From NCBI GenBank assembly GCA_030749435.1, contig JASMKH010000001.1, positions 62,001 through 126,000 on the forward strand: a DNA stretch of 64,000 bases, given 5' to 3'. The translations under genes and the position numbers were made by a program. The notes under the pieces are model-generated. The model saw nothing but the letters and a program-made list of their open reading frames with translations. It did not search any database and was not told the origin of the DNA. Positions 1 to 10,584 of the stretch are shown here, one piece after another. This DNA comes from Phycisphaerales bacterium. Lineage in GTDB: Bacteria > Planctomycetota > Phycisphaerae > Phycisphaerales > SM1A02. The first letter of the stretch is position 1. The number at the start of each line of letters is the position of its first letter.

Positions 1-2051
1 ATTGATTGTGCCGTTCACGCTCGGTGATTGCACCGGCGCCATAGGCTCGCTTGACCGCGTCGACCTTCTTCTGCGCCGCACCAAGCAGGTCGGCCTTGGA
101 GGCCGGAATCCGCATGTCGGTGATCGCGATGGACAGGCCGGAAGTCGTGGCGGTCTTGAACCCGATTTCCTTGAGGTCATCGAGCAGGGTCAGCGTTGCG
201 GCCCGGCCGCAATACTTGAACGTGTCGTCAATGACGCGGCTGCAGCCCTTCTTGCCAAGCGTGCAGTTGTAGAACGGCATGCCGTCAGGAAGAATCGCGG
301 CGAATCGAAGCCTGCCGACCGTCGTGACAACGCGGCCACTCTCGCCGATGGGCTCGACGCCACCCTTCTCAGTCTTGACCTGACTGTTGAATCGTGGAAG
401 TCGCACCACGATTCGTTCGTGAAGCGAGATCTGCTTGTGCTCAAGGGCCATGAGTGCTTCGGCCAGATCGCGGAATGCGTGAAGCTCGTGTTCCGGTCGC
501 TTGTCTTCGTCTCCCATGTGGGTGAGGAAGTACATGCCCATGATGATGTCCTGGCTGGGCGAGACGATCGGGTTGCCGTTGGCCGGCGAGAAGATGTTGT
601 GCGTTGAAAGCATGAGGACATGCGTTTCGACCTGCGCTTCGAGGGAGAGCGGGAGGTGCACTGCCATCTGATCGCCGTCGAAGTCGGCGTTGTAGCCGGT
701 GCAGACCAGCGGATGCAGGGTGATGGCGTTGCCCTCGACGAGCACCGGCTCGAATGCCTGAATACCCATGCGGTGCAGGGTGGGCGCACGGTTGAGCATG
801 ACGGGATGCTGGTAGATCACCTGCTCGAGAATGTCCCACACTTCGGGGTCGCGGCGCTCAAGCATCCGCTTGGCCGACTTGATCGTATCGGCGAGCCCGT
901 GCTCCTTGAGGCGTCGAATGATGAAGGGCTGATACAACTCCAACGCGATCTTCTTGGGAAGACCACACTGGTGCAGCTTCAGCTCAGGGCCCACGACGAT
1001 GACCGATCGGGCTGAGTAGTCGACCCGCTTGCCGAGCAGGTTCTCGCGGAAGCGGCCCTGCTTGCCCTTGATCATGTCGGTGAGCGACTTGAGTGGCCGG
1101 TTGCTGCTGCCGAGCACCGGGCGGCGACAGCGGTCATTGTCGAAGAGCGCATCGACGGCTTGCTGAAGCATCCGCTTCTCGTTGCGGATGATGACCTCTG
1201 GCGCGTTGAGATCCATGAGCTTCTTGAGCCGGTTGTTTCGGTTGATGATCCGCCGGTACAAGTCGTTCAGGTCGCTGGTGGCGAAGTTGCCCGAGTCGAG
1301 CAGCACGAGGGGACGAAGATCGGGCGGGATGACCGGAATCACGTCGAGCACCATCCAGGACGGGTCGTTGTCGCTGTTGCGAAGCTGCTCGACAATCTTG
1401 AGCCTCTTGGCAAGATCCTTGATCTTCTGCTTGGATCGGGTCTTGGTAAGTCCCTCGCGGATCTCGGCTGCTGTCGCAGTGAGGTCAAGTCCGTGCAGCA
1501 ACTCAATGACGGCGTCGGCGCCCATCATGGCCTTGAAGGCCGAGGGGCCGTACTCACGTTGCAGTTCCCGGCACGTGTCTTCATCCACGACCTGTCGATA
1601 CTCAAGTTCGGTATCGCCGGGATCCGTAATCACGTAGTCCTGGAAGTAGATGACCTTCTCCAGATCGGAGGTCTTCATTCCGAGCAGCGTCCCCAGTCGG
1701 CTGGGAAGCGCCTTGAAGAACCAGATGTGGACGATCGGCGCGGCCAGATTGATGTGGCCCATTCGCTTGCGTCGGACGCGTGAGTGCGTGACCTTGACGC
1801 CACAGCGATCGCAGATGATCCCCTTGAACTTCGTACCCTTGTACTTCCCGCAGGCGCACTCGTAGTCGCGTTCGGGACCGAAGATCCGTTCGCAGAAGAG
1901 ACCGTCCTTCTCAGGGCGGTATGTCCGGTAGTTGATCGTTTCGGGCTTCTTGACTTCACCGAAGCTCCAACTCCTGATGTCATTGGGGCTCGCCAAGGTG
2001 ATCTTGACTGAAGTGAAGTCGTTTACTCGATCAAAGACGTTCTCGGTCATG
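1..2051 (-). CDS. rpoC: DNA-directed RNA polymerase subunit beta' (partial, C-terminus outside window)
   Basis: Largest catalytic subunit of RNA polymerase. The ATG at 2051 opens [11 protein letters not shown]; about 683 codons are visible and the reading frame runs off the left edge, so the trigger loop and C-terminus are missing. Near residue 65 there is the N-terminal zinc ribbon (CACGKYKG...ICDRCGV). The catalytic magnesium loop [12 protein letters not shown] is encoded around 664-692, with all three aspartates present. The gene follows rpoB on the same strand after a 56-nt gap, so the two are almost certainly co-transcribed. No strong Shine-Dalgarno sequence is visible before the start; the start is chosen because the protein begins in family register there. 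Confidence 0.97.
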
Positions 2052-2107
2052 GATTGTGTGTCCGTAAAAATCCGAGTGGGGGATCAGTTTCAGTCACTCA
2101 GGGCCGA

Positions 2108-5100
2108 TCAGAGCAGCGGTCCCACTTCGTCGTGGGACTTCTCCAGATTGATGTTCATGCCGAGTCCGCGGATCTCGTGGCACAGGACATCGAAGACGAC
2201 GGGCATGCCGGCCTCGAGCGTGTTAGTGCCCTTGACCATCGAGTCGTAGATCTTGGTTCGACCCTCGACATCATCGCTCTTGACAGTGAGCAACTCCTGA
2301 AGCACGTGGGCGGCTCCGTAGCCTTCCAGTGCCCAGACTTCCATCTCGCCGAACCGCTGGCCTCCTGTGCGGGCCTTGCCACCGAGCGGCTGCTGGGTGA
2401 TGAGGCTGTAGGGGCCGGTTGCTCGAGCGTGAATCTTGTCGTCCACCAGGTGGTGAAGCTTGAGCATGTACATATAACCCAGAGACGTTGGCTGAGCGAA
2501 GGGCTCGCCTGTCCGACCGTCATACAACTGCGCCTTACCACCAAATGGCACGCGGGCGAGGAGTTCTCGCGATCCGCCGGCATCCTTGCCGGTTTCTTCG
2601 AACTGGCTCAGGCGTGAGCCGACGTGCGCATTTGCCTCGTCGATGCAGGCCAGCACTTCTTCCTCAGTCGCGCCGTCAAACACGGGCGTGATGCACTGGA
2701 ACCCGAGGACTCTGGCCGCCCAACCCATGTGCAGTTCCAGCAACTGGCCCACATTCATCCGGCTCGGTACACCGAGCGGATTGAGCAGGATGTCGACCGG
2801 GGTTCCGTCTTCGAGGAACGGCATATCTTCCTGTGGGACGATCCGGGCGACGACACCCTTGTTGCCGTGGCGGCCAGCCATCTTGTCGCCAACCGAAATC
2901 TGCCTCTTGTTGGCCAGATAGACCTTGACCATCTCGAGCACGCCGCTCTGAAGTTCGTCGCCGCGCTTCATGTGCGCCAGTCGACGCTCCTTCTCTTCCT
3001 GAACGGCTGCGATTCGAGGCCAGATCTGGTTGCGAATCGTGACGGCATCGGCTCGAACTTCCTTCGAGCCCTTGATCCACTTCTCGTTGAAGTTCTCGAT
3101 CTGCTCAATGACCACCTCGGGAATGTCCGAGGCGGCGACCTTCTGTCGGGTAGTCGGGTCGATCATCTCTGAGCCCGCGAGCTCGTTGATCATGCCGATC
3201 ATCTCGCGGAAGAGCACGATCGCCTTGAGGTTCATCTCGTCGCTAAAGGCGGCCATGTCCGACTTGAGCTTGGCCTTCTGCTCGTCGCTGAGATGCATGC
3301 GTCGACTGAAGTGCCGGGTGCCGATGACGATGCCACTGCTGCCAGCGGACACTTCGAGCGAGTCGTTCTTCACGTCTTCGCCAGCCCGGCCGAAGATCGC
3401 ATGAAGCAGTTTCTCTTCCGGTGTCAATTCGGACTTGCTCTTCGGGCTGACCTTGCCGACGAGAATGTCGCCTGGGCCGACACGTGCGCCGCACCGAATG
3501 ATTCCGCGCTCGTCCAGGTTGCGCAGCTGCTTCTCGGAGACATTCGGAATGTCGTCGGTGAACTCCTCGCGGCCGAGCTTCGTGTCACGTACTTCGACGG
3601 TGAAAGACTCGATGTGAATCGACGTGAAGTCATCGTCTCGAACCAGCCGGTCCGAAACCACGATGGCATCTTCGAAGTTGTAACCATCAAACGTATTGAA
3701 GGCGACGAGCGTGTTACGCCCGATAGCCATCTGCCCGAGATTCGTCGAGGCGCCATCGGCGATGATCTGGCCTTCGGTGACTGTATCGCCGAGGTTGACA
3801 ACCGGCTTCTGAGTCTGGCAGGTTCGCTCGTTGAGTTGGCGATACCGCTGCAGTTCATACTCGTCCGCGTTGTCGATGATGATTCGCTCTGCATCGACGG
3901 CGGTGATGGTGCCGCCGCGGCGGGCTTTGACGATCATTCCGGAGTGTTCGCCGGCAATCTGCTCCATTCCGGTCCCGACAAGCGGAGGATCGACCTTGAT
4001 GAGCGGCACGGCCTGCCGCTGCATGTTCGAACCCATCAACGCGCGGTTGGCGTCGTCATGCTCAAGGAAGGGAATCAGTGAGGCCGAGACACCGACGATC
4101 TGCTTGGGGCTGACGTCGACGTACTGCACTTCCTTTGCGGGCACAGTATTGAGTTCACCGCTGACACGGGAGAGCACGTGCTTCCCGCGAATCTTGCCGC
4201 TCTCGAGTGAGTCGGCGGTCGCCAGCACGGACTGCATCTCCTGATCGGCTCGAAGGTATTCGACATCGCCGGTTGCTTCGGATCCGTCGACTCGCTGATA
4301 CGGCGTCAGGATGAAGCCGTACTCATCGACTCGCGCGAAGATTCCAAGCGAGGCGATCAGGCCGATGTTGGTGCCTTCCGGCGTCTCGATCGGGCAGATC
4401 CGGCCATAGTGGGAGATGTGGACGTCCCGGACTTCAAAGCCGGCCCGCTTGCGGTTGAGACCGCCGGGGCCGAGCGCGGAGAGTCGTCGCTCGTGAACCA
4501 GCATTGACAGCGGGTTGGTCTGATCGACGACCTGCGAGAGCTCGCTTCGGCCGAAGAAGAAGTCGATGGCGCTGCTGATGGACTTCGAGTTCACGAGGTC
4601 GGCGATCTTTGACAGTTCATCCGGGTCCTTGACGCTCATTCGCTCCTGGACGGTGCGGCGGAGTTTCAGGAAGCCCTTGCGCATCTCTTCGACGGCGAGC
4701 TCGTCCAACGTGCGAAGGCGGCGGTTGCCGAGGTGGTCAATGTCGTCGATGTACGCCTTGTTTCGCTTTGCCCGCAGGTCGAGGACATAGCGGGTGACTG
4801 CCATGAAGTCTTCGCCTCGGAGGTGCATGACATCCTCGGGGATGTCCATGTCGAACTTCCGGTTGATGCGGAACCGCCCGACTTTGCCGAGTCGGTAGCG
4901 GTTCTCGTCGAAGAACTTCTCGCGGAACAGGGCCTTGGCCTTGTCACGCTGGGGCGGATTGCCGGGGCGGAGTCGGCTGTAGATCCGCAGGAGCGCGGCC
5001 TCGTGCTCCGTGGCGTCCGCCATGAAGTCGAGGCGTTCCATGGCGAGCGTATTGAGAATGAGCGGGTCGCTCGGGTCCTGTACGACGTTGATCTTCTTGA

Positions 5101-5890
5101 CGTTCGAGGACTGAAGCGCTTCGATCGCATCGCCGATCGGCGCGCCGACGCGGCACAACTCCTCGCCCTCGTCGGTGATAATCGTCTCAGCGGAGTAGTG
5201 CTCGGGCTCCAGTTTGGCGACAGGACACGAGATGACGTCGTAGAAGGTCTCGAGAATCGCCTCGGTACTGCTGAGCGACTCGTCCAGCGCGCGAAGGAAG
5301 ACCGTTGCAGCGATCTTCGGCGACTGGTCGATCTTCATCGCCAGAACATCCTTCTTGGTGACTTCCAGTTCGATCCAGGAGCCTCGTTCGGGGATGATCC
5401 TGGCGCTGTGCAGCGGGCGATCGCCGAGATCCTGCGTGATGCCGAAGTCTACGCCCGGTGACCGGTGCAACTGGCTGACGATGCATCGCTCCGCACCGTT
5501 GACGATGAACTCGCCGCCCCCGAGCATGATCGGGATCTCGCCGAGGTAGATCTCCTCCTCGGGAATCTCGGAGACACCCTCGCGCACGAATCGCACGCCG
5601 ATGCGGAAGGGGCGACCGTATGTCAGTCGCAGTTCCTTGCACTCATCGGGTGTGTAGCGTGGTTTGTCGAGCTTGTAGTAGAGGTACTCAAGCCGCATCG
5701 TGCCGTCATACGACTCGATGGGAAAAACCTCTTTCAGGAGACTCTCAAGCCCGATGGTCGGGTCACGCTTGAGTGTGTCCTTGTCAAGTTGGACGAAGCG
5801 TTCATACGCGGCCTGCTGTACTTCCGTCAATGCCGGGACTGGAATTGCGTCGCCGCGCTTGGAGAAGTTGCGCACCGTCATCGAAGTCAT
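2108..5890 (-). CDS. rpoB: DNA-directed RNA polymerase subunit beta
   Basis: Second-largest RNA polymerase subunit, complete at 1260 residues, within the usual range for compact bacterial beta subunits. Start ATG at 5890 has GAGGTG seven bases upstream; a second ATG three codons later is possible. The rifampicin-pocket region lies around residues 445-475 ([16 protein letters not shown], then [12 protein letters not shown]), and [16 protein letters not shown] follows near residue 495. The C-terminal block [19 protein letters not shown] is intact. In the pocket, the position equal to E. coli Phe514 is Val and the next residue is also Val; Gln513, Asp516, His526, Arg529 and Ser531 equivalents are kept. 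It has its own promoter (6024-6052) and precedes rpoC. Confidence 0.98.
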   Translation of the reverse strand: MTSMTVRNFSKRGDAIPVPALTEVQQAAYERFVQLDKDTLKRDPTIGLESLLKEVFPIESYDGTMRLEYLYYKLDKPRYTPDECKELRLTYGRPFRIGVRFVREGVSEIPEEEIYLGEIPIMLGGGEFIVNGAERCIVSQLHRSPGVDFGITQDLGDRPLHSARIIPERGSWIELEVTKKDVLAMKIDQSPKIAATVFLRALDESLSSTEAILETFYDVISCPVAKLEPEHYSAETIITDEGEELCRVGAPIGDAIEALQSSNVKKINVVQDPSDPLILNTLAMERLDFMADATEHEAALLRIYSRLRPGNPPQRDKAKALFREKFFDENRYRLGKVGRFRINRKFDMDIPEDVMHLRGEDFMAVTRYVLDLRAKRNKAYIDDIDHLGNRRLRTLDELAVEEMRKGFLKLRRTVQERMSVKDPDELSKIADLVNSKSISSAIDFFFGRSELSQVVDQTNPLSMLVHERRLSALGPGGLNRKRAGFEVRDVHISHYGRICPIETPEGTNIGLIASLGIFARVDEYGFILTPYQRVDGSEATGDVEYLRADQEMQSVLATADSLESGKIRGKHVLSRVSGELNTVPAKEVQYVDVSPKQIVGVSASLIPFLEHDDANRALMGSNMQRQAVPLIKVDPPLVGTGMEQIAGEHSGMIVKARRGGTITAVDAERIIIDNADEYELQRYRQLNERTCQTQKPVVNLGDTVTEGQIIADGASTNLGQMAIGRNTLVAFNTFDGYNFEDAIVVSDRLVRDDDFTSIHIESFTVEVRDTKLGREEFTDDIPNVSEKQLRNLDERGIIRCGARVGPGDILVGKVSPKSKSELTPEEKLLHAIFGRAGEDVKNDSLEVSAGSSGIVIGTRHFSRRMHLSDEQKAKLKSDMAAFSDEMNLKAIVLFREMIGMINELAGSEMIDPTTRQKVAASDIPEVVIEQIENFNEKWIKGSKEVRADAVTIRNQIWPRIAAVQEEKERRLAHMKRGDELQSGVLEMVKVYLANKRQISVGDKMAGRHGNKGVVARIVPQEDMPFLEDGTPVDILLNPLGVPSRMNVGQLLELHMGWAARVLGFQCITPVFDGATEEEVLACIDEANAHVGSRLSQFEETGKDAGGSRELLARVPFGGKAQLYDGRTGEPFAQPTSLGYMYMLKLHHLVDDKIHARATGPYSLITQQPLGGKARTGGQRFGEMEVWALEGYGAAHVLQELLTVKSDDVEGRTKIYDSMVKGTNTLEAGMPVVFDVLCHEIRGLGMNINLEKSHDEVGPLL

Positions 5891-6023
5891 GCGGTCACCT
5901 CAAAGAGAGAGAAGGGAACGCGTTTTTCCATCGATCAGGCACGGAATGACCCTTGGACTGGGGGTCGTCCTGCCGAAGAAAAAACGTATTGGATGTGGGT
6001 CAAATGCCTCCGCCGAGCCGGGC

Positions 6024-6052
6024 AGTGTAGAGGAGAGGCCAAAAAACCGCAA
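6024..6052 (-). promoter_or_regulatory. Sigma70-type promoter for rpoB-rpoC
   Basis: On the minus strand TTGCGG (6047-6052) and TACACT (6024-6029) are separated by exactly 17 nt, giving a leader of roughly 125 nt before the rpoB start. The spacing matches the housekeeping consensus; the -35 matches TTGACA at 4 of 6 positions. It lies on the rpoB side of the repeat array, so rpoBC can be transcribed independently of rplKAJL. Confidence 0.65.
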
Positions 6053-6298
6053 CCGATTCTCACAAGCAAACCGCGTTCCCGAACCGAAAGACGGGGCCGA
6101 GCCATGCCGGGCTGAGGAGTTTTTGCCCTAAAGGGCTGGAGGGCAGGTATTTGGGATGTGCTGGAGGCGTGGACGGCTGCGGGCCGCCTGTGCCCGCTGG
6201 GGTGCGGCGGCATCGCACCGTCCGATAACATCTTGAAATCGAAAGCGGGTCCTTGCGAGCCGGTGGACTATCGGACGTGGGGTCGAGCCCTCTGAGCC

Positions 6299-6689
6299 AA
6301 GTTGGTGGGTGTCCAACACTCCCCTGGAGCCAAGTTGGTGGGTGTCCAACACTCCCCTGGAGCCAAGTTGGTTGGTGTCCAACACTTCACAACCCTTCAA
6401 GTTGGTGGGTGTCCAACACTTCATCTCTTCAAGTTGGTGGGTGTCCAACACTTCATCTCAACACTTCTCCTCTCTGAGCCAAGTTGGTGGGTGTCCAACA
6501 CTTCAAATTGGTGGGTGTCCCACACTTCACAACACTTCAACAATTCAACAATCCTCCAAGGTTGGTGGGTGTCCAACACTCCCCTGGAGCCAAGTTGGTG
6601 GGTGTCCAACGCTGGCAAACGCTGGCAAAGGTTGGTGGGTGTCCAACGCCTGCGCAACGCATGCGAACGCTTGCGGGTGGGTGTCCAAC
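6299..6689. repeat. Array of 11 short imperfect repeats (core GTTGGTGGGTGTCCAAC)
   Basis: Copies of the 17-nt core begin at 6301, 6334, 6367, 6401, 6433, 6483, 6507, 6561, 6594, 6631 and 6673. Seven are exact; those at 6367, 6507 and 6673 vary, and a degenerate remnant may extend to about 6740. Each core has a 5-bp inverted repeat, GTTGG and CCAAC around TGGGTGT, so either strand could fold a hairpin. Spacers vary from about 7 to 37 nt. Three of them share CTCCCCTGGAGCC, showing that larger units were duplicated. Spacers are neither unique nor constant in length, so this is not a CRISPR array. The function is unknown. Confidence 0.9.
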
Positions 6690-6751
6690 GCTGGCAAGGC
6701 CGGTGGGCGGCGGGGTGGGCGTGTTGGATGTTGGAGGTCCAAAAGCGGCAA

Positions 6752-6776
6752 GCGGGCTCCCGGACTGGGAACCCGC
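6752..6776 (-). terminator. Probable intrinsic terminator after rplL
   Basis: On the minus strand GCGGGTTCCC pairs with GGGAGCCCGC (10 bp, one G-T wobble) around a 5-nt loop, followed shortly by TTGCCGCTTTTGG. A first hairpin, GCCGCC-TGA-GGCGGC, lies at 6796-6810 just after the rplL stop. The T-run is weak, so termination may be partial. Confidence 0.5.
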
Positions 6777-6815
6777 CTGCAATGATCTGGTCTTCGCCGC
6801 CTCAGGCGGCCCGCA

Positions 6816-7229
6816 TCACTTGACGTTGACCGAGGCGCCAGCTTCTTCGAGCTTGGCCTTGAGGTCGTTGGCCTCGTCCTCGGAGACCTTCTCTTTGATG
6901 GCCTTGGGGGCGGCATCGACGAGCTCCTTGGCCTCCTTGAGCCCCAGACCGGTCGCTTCGCGGACGGCCTTGATGACTGCGATCTTCTTGTCGCCAGCCG
7001 CTTCGAGGATGACATCGAACTCTGTCTGCGCCTCGGCGCCACCAGCGTCGTCGCCGCCACCTGCCGGACCCGCCATCATGACGGCGCCGCCTGCGGCTGG
7101 CTCGATGCCGTAGGCATCCTTCATGTAGTCCGCCAGATCAACGGCTTCCTTGAGTGTCAGACCGGCGATCTCATCGCCCATCTTGGTGACCTTGGCATCA
7201 AATTCCTTGACTGCTGCTTCTTCGGACAT
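6816..7229 (-). CDS. rplL: Large ribosomal subunit protein bL12 (L7/L12)
   Basis: Stalk protein that binds translation factors on the 50S subunit; 137 residues, slightly longer than the typical 120-130. The N-terminal dimerisation helix (residues 1-40), a Gly/Ala-rich hinge (about 46-65) and the C-terminal factor-binding domain ([32 protein letters not shown]) are all present. ATG at 7229 has GGAG ten bases upstream. It lies 108 nt after rplJ in the same direction, and is followed by hairpins and the repeat array rather than directly by rpoB. Confidence 0.97.
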   Translation of the reverse strand: MSEEAAVKEFDAKVTKMGDEIAGLTLKEAVDLADYMKDAYGIEPAAGGAVMMAGPAGGGDDAGGAEAQTEFDVILEAAGDKKIAVIKAVREATGLGLKEAKELVDAAPKAIKEKVSEDEANDLKAKLEEAGASVNVK

Positions 7230-7337
7230 TGGTGTGAACTCCAGAACTCAGTGCTGCGATCGAGAGGAGCCGCCGTGCGGCTTTTAACCCCGAGGGGCCA
7301 GTCAATCGCGGTTGTGTATCGAAATGAACCTGGCCGG

Positions 7338-7883
7338 TCAGCCGACCTTGGCGATCTCCTCGCCCTTCTCGAGCCGCTCCTGGATCTCTTTGACGATTCC
7401 CATGAGGTCGGATCCGCCACGCATCGCCGCGCCCAGCACGTTGCCGGCCGGCGAGAGCATGAGCTGGACGACTTTGGCCTGCGACTCGTCGCGGGTCGGG
7501 AATGCGCTCAGCCGCTTGACGCCGTCATGCCCATCGAAGAACTCTCCGTCGAGGCACGCACCCTTGAGGTCCAGTTTCTCGACTTTCTTCGCCCATGTGA
7601 TCAGTTCGCGTGCGACTTCGACGACCGAGTCGGCGCCGTAGCACATCGCCGAGGGCCCGTCGAGACCTTCGGTCAATGCCTCAAGCGAGGTCTCCTTGAA
7701 AGCGTCACGCGCGAGCGTGTTGCGTACAACGGTGATCTTGATGCCGGAGGCATGCAGGCCCTGACGCAGCGCGTTGTTGTCGTTGGCTTCGATGCCGCGG
7801 ATGTCCACGAGCAACGCATTGTCGACACCCTCGAAACGGCGGCGGTAGTCCGCCACCATCATGCTTTTGATTGGCTTGCTCAT
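7338..7883 (-). CDS. rplJ: Large ribosomal subunit protein uL10
   Basis: Base of the L10-(L12) stalk, 181 residues. It starts [17 protein letters not shown] at ATG 7883, which overlaps the rplA stop as ATGA and has GGAGGTGAG just upstream; an in-frame upstream extension lacks family similarity. The RNA-binding N-terminal domain is recognisable (residues about 30-60, KITVVRNTLARDAF), and the C-terminal helix GIVKEIQERLEKGEEIAKVG is the L12-dimer binding segment. Translation is probably coupled to rplA. Confidence 0.95.
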   Translation of the reverse strand: MSKPIKSMMVADYRRRFEGVDNALLVDIRGIEANDNNALRQGLHASGIKITVVRNTLARDAFKETSLEALTEGLDGPSAMCYGADSVVEVARELITWAKKVEKLDLKGACLDGEFFDGHDGVKRLSAFPTRDESQAKVVQLMLSPAGNVLGAAMRGGSDLMGIVKEIQERLEKGEEIAKVG

Positions 7884-8707
7884 GAGACGCTCACCTCCAC
7901 GCCGGGCGTCATCGTGCCCGAGATCACGCACTTCTTCATGTAGTGCCCCTTGACCGCAGCCGGCCGGAGCTTCTCGATCGTCGAGAGGAAGAACTCCAGA
8001 TTCTCGGTCAGGTCGGCTTCGGAGAAACTCAGCCGCCCGATGACGATGTGCAGGTTGCCACCGTCGTCGTTCCGGTACTCGCTCTTGCCGGCCGCAAACT
8101 CCCCGACGGCAGTGATGGCGTCCGGCGTGACCGTTCCAGCCTTCGGTGAAGGCATCAGACCCTTGGGTCCGAGCACCTTGCCGAGTTGTCCGACGACCCG
8201 CATCATGTCGGGCGAGGCGATGGCGACGTCGAACTCGAACCAGCCGTTCCTGATCTTCTCGGCAAGTTCGTCGCTTCCCGCCTCAATGGCGCCCGCCGCC
8301 TTGGCATCGTCGACCTTGTCGGCCGCGCAGAAGCAGATGACGCGGGCCGTCTTGCCGGTGCCCTTGGGCATCGACAGTGCGCCGCGAAGTTGCTGGTCGG
8401 CCTGCCGCGGATCGATTCCGAGGTGCAGGCAACACTCGACGGTCTGATCAAACTTGGCCGGCTTGAAGTTCTTCAAGATGCGAACGGCGTCCGCGGCCGG
8501 ATGCGAGCCCGCCGCAGCCTCCGCCATCTTTCGATTCTCAGCCCCGCGGCTTGATCTCGTGCGGCGTCGGCGGCGAGCAAGTCTGGCCTTCCACGCAGTG
8601 CGTTCTTCGGTTGCGGTCGCAGCGGCAGCGTCGACCTGCGGAGTCTCCTCCGGTGCAGGGGCCTGCGTATCTTCCGCCTCGGTGTTGGGAGTGGCTTCGT
8701 CGCTCAC
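7880..8707 (-). CDS. rplA: Large ribosomal subunit protein uL1 with N-terminal extension
   Basis: rRNA-binding L1-stalk protein, and in many bacteria the autogenous repressor of its operon. 275 residues against about 230 for the family. GTG start at 8707 overlaps the rplK stop (GTGA), with AGGAGG six bases upstream. Residues 1-45 are an extra low-complexity segment, acidic and Ala/Thr-rich and then strongly basic ([14 protein letters not shown]). The conserved core starts near residue 55 and includes [24 protein letters not shown] and [21 protein letters not shown] shorter start at the ATG encoding MAEAAAGS cannot be excluded, but the ribosome binding site supports the long form. Confidence 0.94.
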   Translation of the reverse strand: MSDEATPNTEAEDTQAPAPEETPQVDAAAATATEERTAWKARLARRRRRTRSSRGAENRKMAEAAAGSHPAADAVRILKNFKPAKFDQTVECCLHLGIDPRQADQQLRGALSMPKGTGKTARVICFCAADKVDDAKAAGAIEAGSDELAEKIRNGWFEFDVAIASPDMMRVVGQLGKVLGPKGLMPSPKAGTVTPDAITAVGEFAAGKSEYRNDDGGNLHIVIGRLSFSEADLTENLEFFLSTIEKLRPAAVKGHYMKKCVISGTMTPGVEVSVS

Positions 8708-9135
8708 GCGTCACCTCCTTCGACCGTGATGCCCATGGAGCGGGCCGATCCTTCGATCATCCGCATGGCGGACTCGACCGTCGGCGCGTTGAGGTCGGCA
8801 AGTTTCTCTTCGGCGATGGCCTTGACTTGATCGCGGGTCACCGATGCGATCGGCGTTTGCGGCGTGCCGGCACCCTTGTCAATGCCAGCGGCGTCCTTGA
8901 GCAGCGCCGAGGCCGGAGAACTCTTGAGTTCAAAGTCGAACGACCGATCCTGGTAGACCGAGATCAGGCACGTCACGGCCTTGCCGTTGAGTTCCTTGGT
9001 TCGCTCGTTGAAACTCTGGATGAATTGTCCGGGGTTGATGCCGTTGGCACCGAGGGCGGGCCCGAGCGGGGGGGCGGGGGTCGCCTGACCGCCGGGCGCG
9101 ACGATCTTGAACTGCTTTTCAAGCTTCTTGGCCAT
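8704..9135 (-). CDS. rplK: Large ribosomal subunit protein uL11
   Basis: Binds 23S rRNA in the GTPase centre. 143 residues, the standard length, starting [20 protein letters not shown] at ATG 9135 with AGGAGG upstream; the longer open frame upstream has no family similarity. [17 protein letters not shown] and the C-terminal [12 protein letters not shown] are typical. First gene of the visible cluster; secE and nusG, the usual upstream partners, are not found here, where an M20 peptidase gene lies instead. Confidence 0.97.
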   Translation of the reverse strand: MAKKLEKQFKIVAPGGQATPAPPLGPALGANGINPGQFIQSFNERTKELNGKAVTCLISVYQDRSFDFELKSSPASALLKDAAGIDKGAGTPQTPIASVTRDQVKAIAEEKLADLNAPTVESAMRMIEGSARSMGITVEGGDA

Positions 9136-9242
9136 TGAGATCCTCCTGCCTCCCACCCTGCGCCGTGATCCCTTCGGGGAACGCTGGTCAGGCCGGACCA
9201 GCGAGGCAGAGTGGTGTTGCGGCGTCAATTTTCGAGCCGGGG

Positions 9243-9251
9243 ATGGTAGCA
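9243..9251 (-). promoter_or_regulatory. Possible extended -10 promoter for rplKAJL
   Basis: On the minus strand TGCTACCAT fits an extended -10 (TGn plus a TANNAT-type hexamer), about 108 nt upstream of rplK. No convincing -35 is visible at 16-18 nt. Confidence 0.3.
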
Positions 9252-9390
9252 GAATCACCGGCCCCCGGGGAGGCCGAGCCCAGACGTTCGGGAGGCGTGG
9301 TGGCGGCGCGAGCTGAGGCGTCAACCCGCCTCGTTGCCAGTGAACGGCAGTATTATCGGACAAGCGAAGGCGGATGCTCGGGATCGCGGA

Positions 9391-10569
9391 CTACGCCTTC
9401 GCAAGCGCGACGAATGCCCTGATCCCGACCTCAATGGCGTCGTCATTGAAGTCGAAGGATGGATGGTGCAGCCCCGGCATCTCGGCCTGCCCCGCCGGGA
9501 GCAGCCCAAGGGCGAAGAAGCAGGCCGGGATCACCTGCCCATAGAAGGAGAAGTCCTCGCCCCCCATGATCGGCGCCATCGATTGAATCTGGTCGCGGCC
9601 GAAGGTGCCTGCCACGACCGCGTCCCAGTGGGCATGGGCCTCGGGGTCGTTGAAGGTCACCGGATAGCCCTCGTGCCAGTCAATCTCGGCGGCGCAGCCG
9701 TGGGCTGCTGCGACGCCCCGCAGGATCTCCTCGAAACCTGCGTGGAGTGCCTCGCCGGCCTCGGGCTCAAGGAATCTGGTCGTGCCCTGCAATTCGACCG
9801 CTTCCGGGATGATGTTGTGCGTCGTGCCTCCCTCGACACGGGTGATCGAGAGTACGCCTCCCTGCACGGGGTCGACGCGCCTCGACATCACGTGCTGAGC
9901 CGACTGAATGACAGCCGCCGCTGCGGCGATGGGATCGACGCAGCGATGCGGCATCGCAGCATGCCCGCCTCTGCCGGTGATTCGAGCTTCGAAGCCGTCG
10001 GCTGACGCGAGAATCGGCCCTGGCCGCGACGCAAGCACACCGAGGGGCAGCACGGGCCAACCGTGCAGTCCGAAGATGGCAGTGACCGGAGGCCCGAGCA
10101 CCGAACCATCCAGACAGCCGTCGTCGACCATCCGCTTGCCCCCGGCCCCTCCTTCCTCCGCCGGTTGAAACACCAGCGTGACCGGCCGCGGCAGTGCCCG
10201 CTCCCGGCTCATGGCTGCAAGCACTCGGGCGGTTCCGATCAGGATGGTGGTATGTCCGTCATGCCCGCACGCGTGCATTCGGCCCTGATGCTGCGACGTC
10301 CAGTCAACGCCGCTCTGCTCGACAATCGGCAGCGCATCCATGTCCGCGCGAAGTGCAATGGGGTCACCGTCCCCGCCTGGGATGTGACCGAGCACGCCGG
10401 TTCCACCCGCGAGGCCGCCGCGAAACTCGACGCCCGCAGCCTCAAGTTCCCGTTGGACCAGTTCGCTGGTCCGATGCTCCTCGTAGCCGAGCTCGGGATG
10501 CGCGTGCAGGTCGTGTCTGATGGCAACGAGTTGGGCAAGATGGGACTCAATCATCGGCGCGGTAGTCAT
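9391..10569 (-). CDS. M20D family metallo-amidohydrolase
   Basis: Relative of hippurate hydrolase, IAA-amino-acid hydrolases and N-acetyl-diaminopimelate deacetylase; 392 residues, normal for the family. The dinuclear metal ligands are visible: HACGHDGHT near residue 100, the glutamate pair in FQPAEEGGAGG near 140, FGLHGWP near 165, and the late histidines in LHHPSFDFND near 370. The lid domain has GRGGHAAMPH. ATG at 10569 has AAGGA nine bases upstream. Cytoplasmic, with no signal peptide. The substrate cannot be told from sequence. Confidence 0.9.
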   Translation of the reverse strand: MTTAPMIESHLAQLVAIRHDLHAHPELGYEEHRTSELVQRELEAAGVEFRGGLAGGTGVLGHIPGGDGDPIALRADMDALPIVEQSGVDWTSQHQGRMHACGHDGHTTILIGTARVLAAMSRERALPRPVTLVFQPAEEGGAGGKRMVDDGCLDGSVLGPPVTAIFGLHGWPVLPLGVLASRPGPILASADGFEARITGRGGHAAMPHRCVDPIAAAAAVIQSAQHVMSRRVDPVQGGVLSITRVEGGTTHNIIPEAVELQGTTRFLEPEAGEALHAGFEEILRGVAAAHGCAAEIDWHEGYPVTFNDPEAHAHWDAVVAGTFGRDQIQSMAPIMGGEDFSFYGQVIPACFFALGLLPAGQAEMPGLHHPSFDFNDDAIEVGIRAFVALAKA

Positions 10570-10584
10570 GGACTCGGTTCCTTG

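Larger units (their letters stand above)
5891..6815. other. 925-nt rplL-rpoB intergenic region
   Basis: No credible gene. From the rplL side it holds two hairpins (6796-6810 and 6752-6776), the short repeat array (6299-6689), a stretch without recognised signals (about 6060-6290), the rpoB promoter (6024-6052) and the rpoB leader. Open frames across the array simply translate the repeat (LDTHQLG-like on minus, VGVQH-like on plus) and have no ribosome binding site. Confidence 0.8.

Noticed and set aside
3293-4081. 262-codon open frame antisense to rpoB
   Set aside because: Typical high-GC shadow frame of a highly conserved gene; no family similarity.
6125-6136. GCCCTAAAGGGC palindrome next to a T-run
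   Set aside because: The T-run precedes rather than follows the stem in the direction of any gene, and the stem is too short for a terminator.
6299-6689. CRISPR-like array
   Set aside because: Repeats are only 17 nt, spacers range from about 7 to 37 nt and several are identical, and there are no cas genes.
6128-6823. Open frames of 70-170 codons through the repeat array on both strands
   Set aside because: They only translate the repeat unit, lack ribosome binding sites and overlap each other in several frames.
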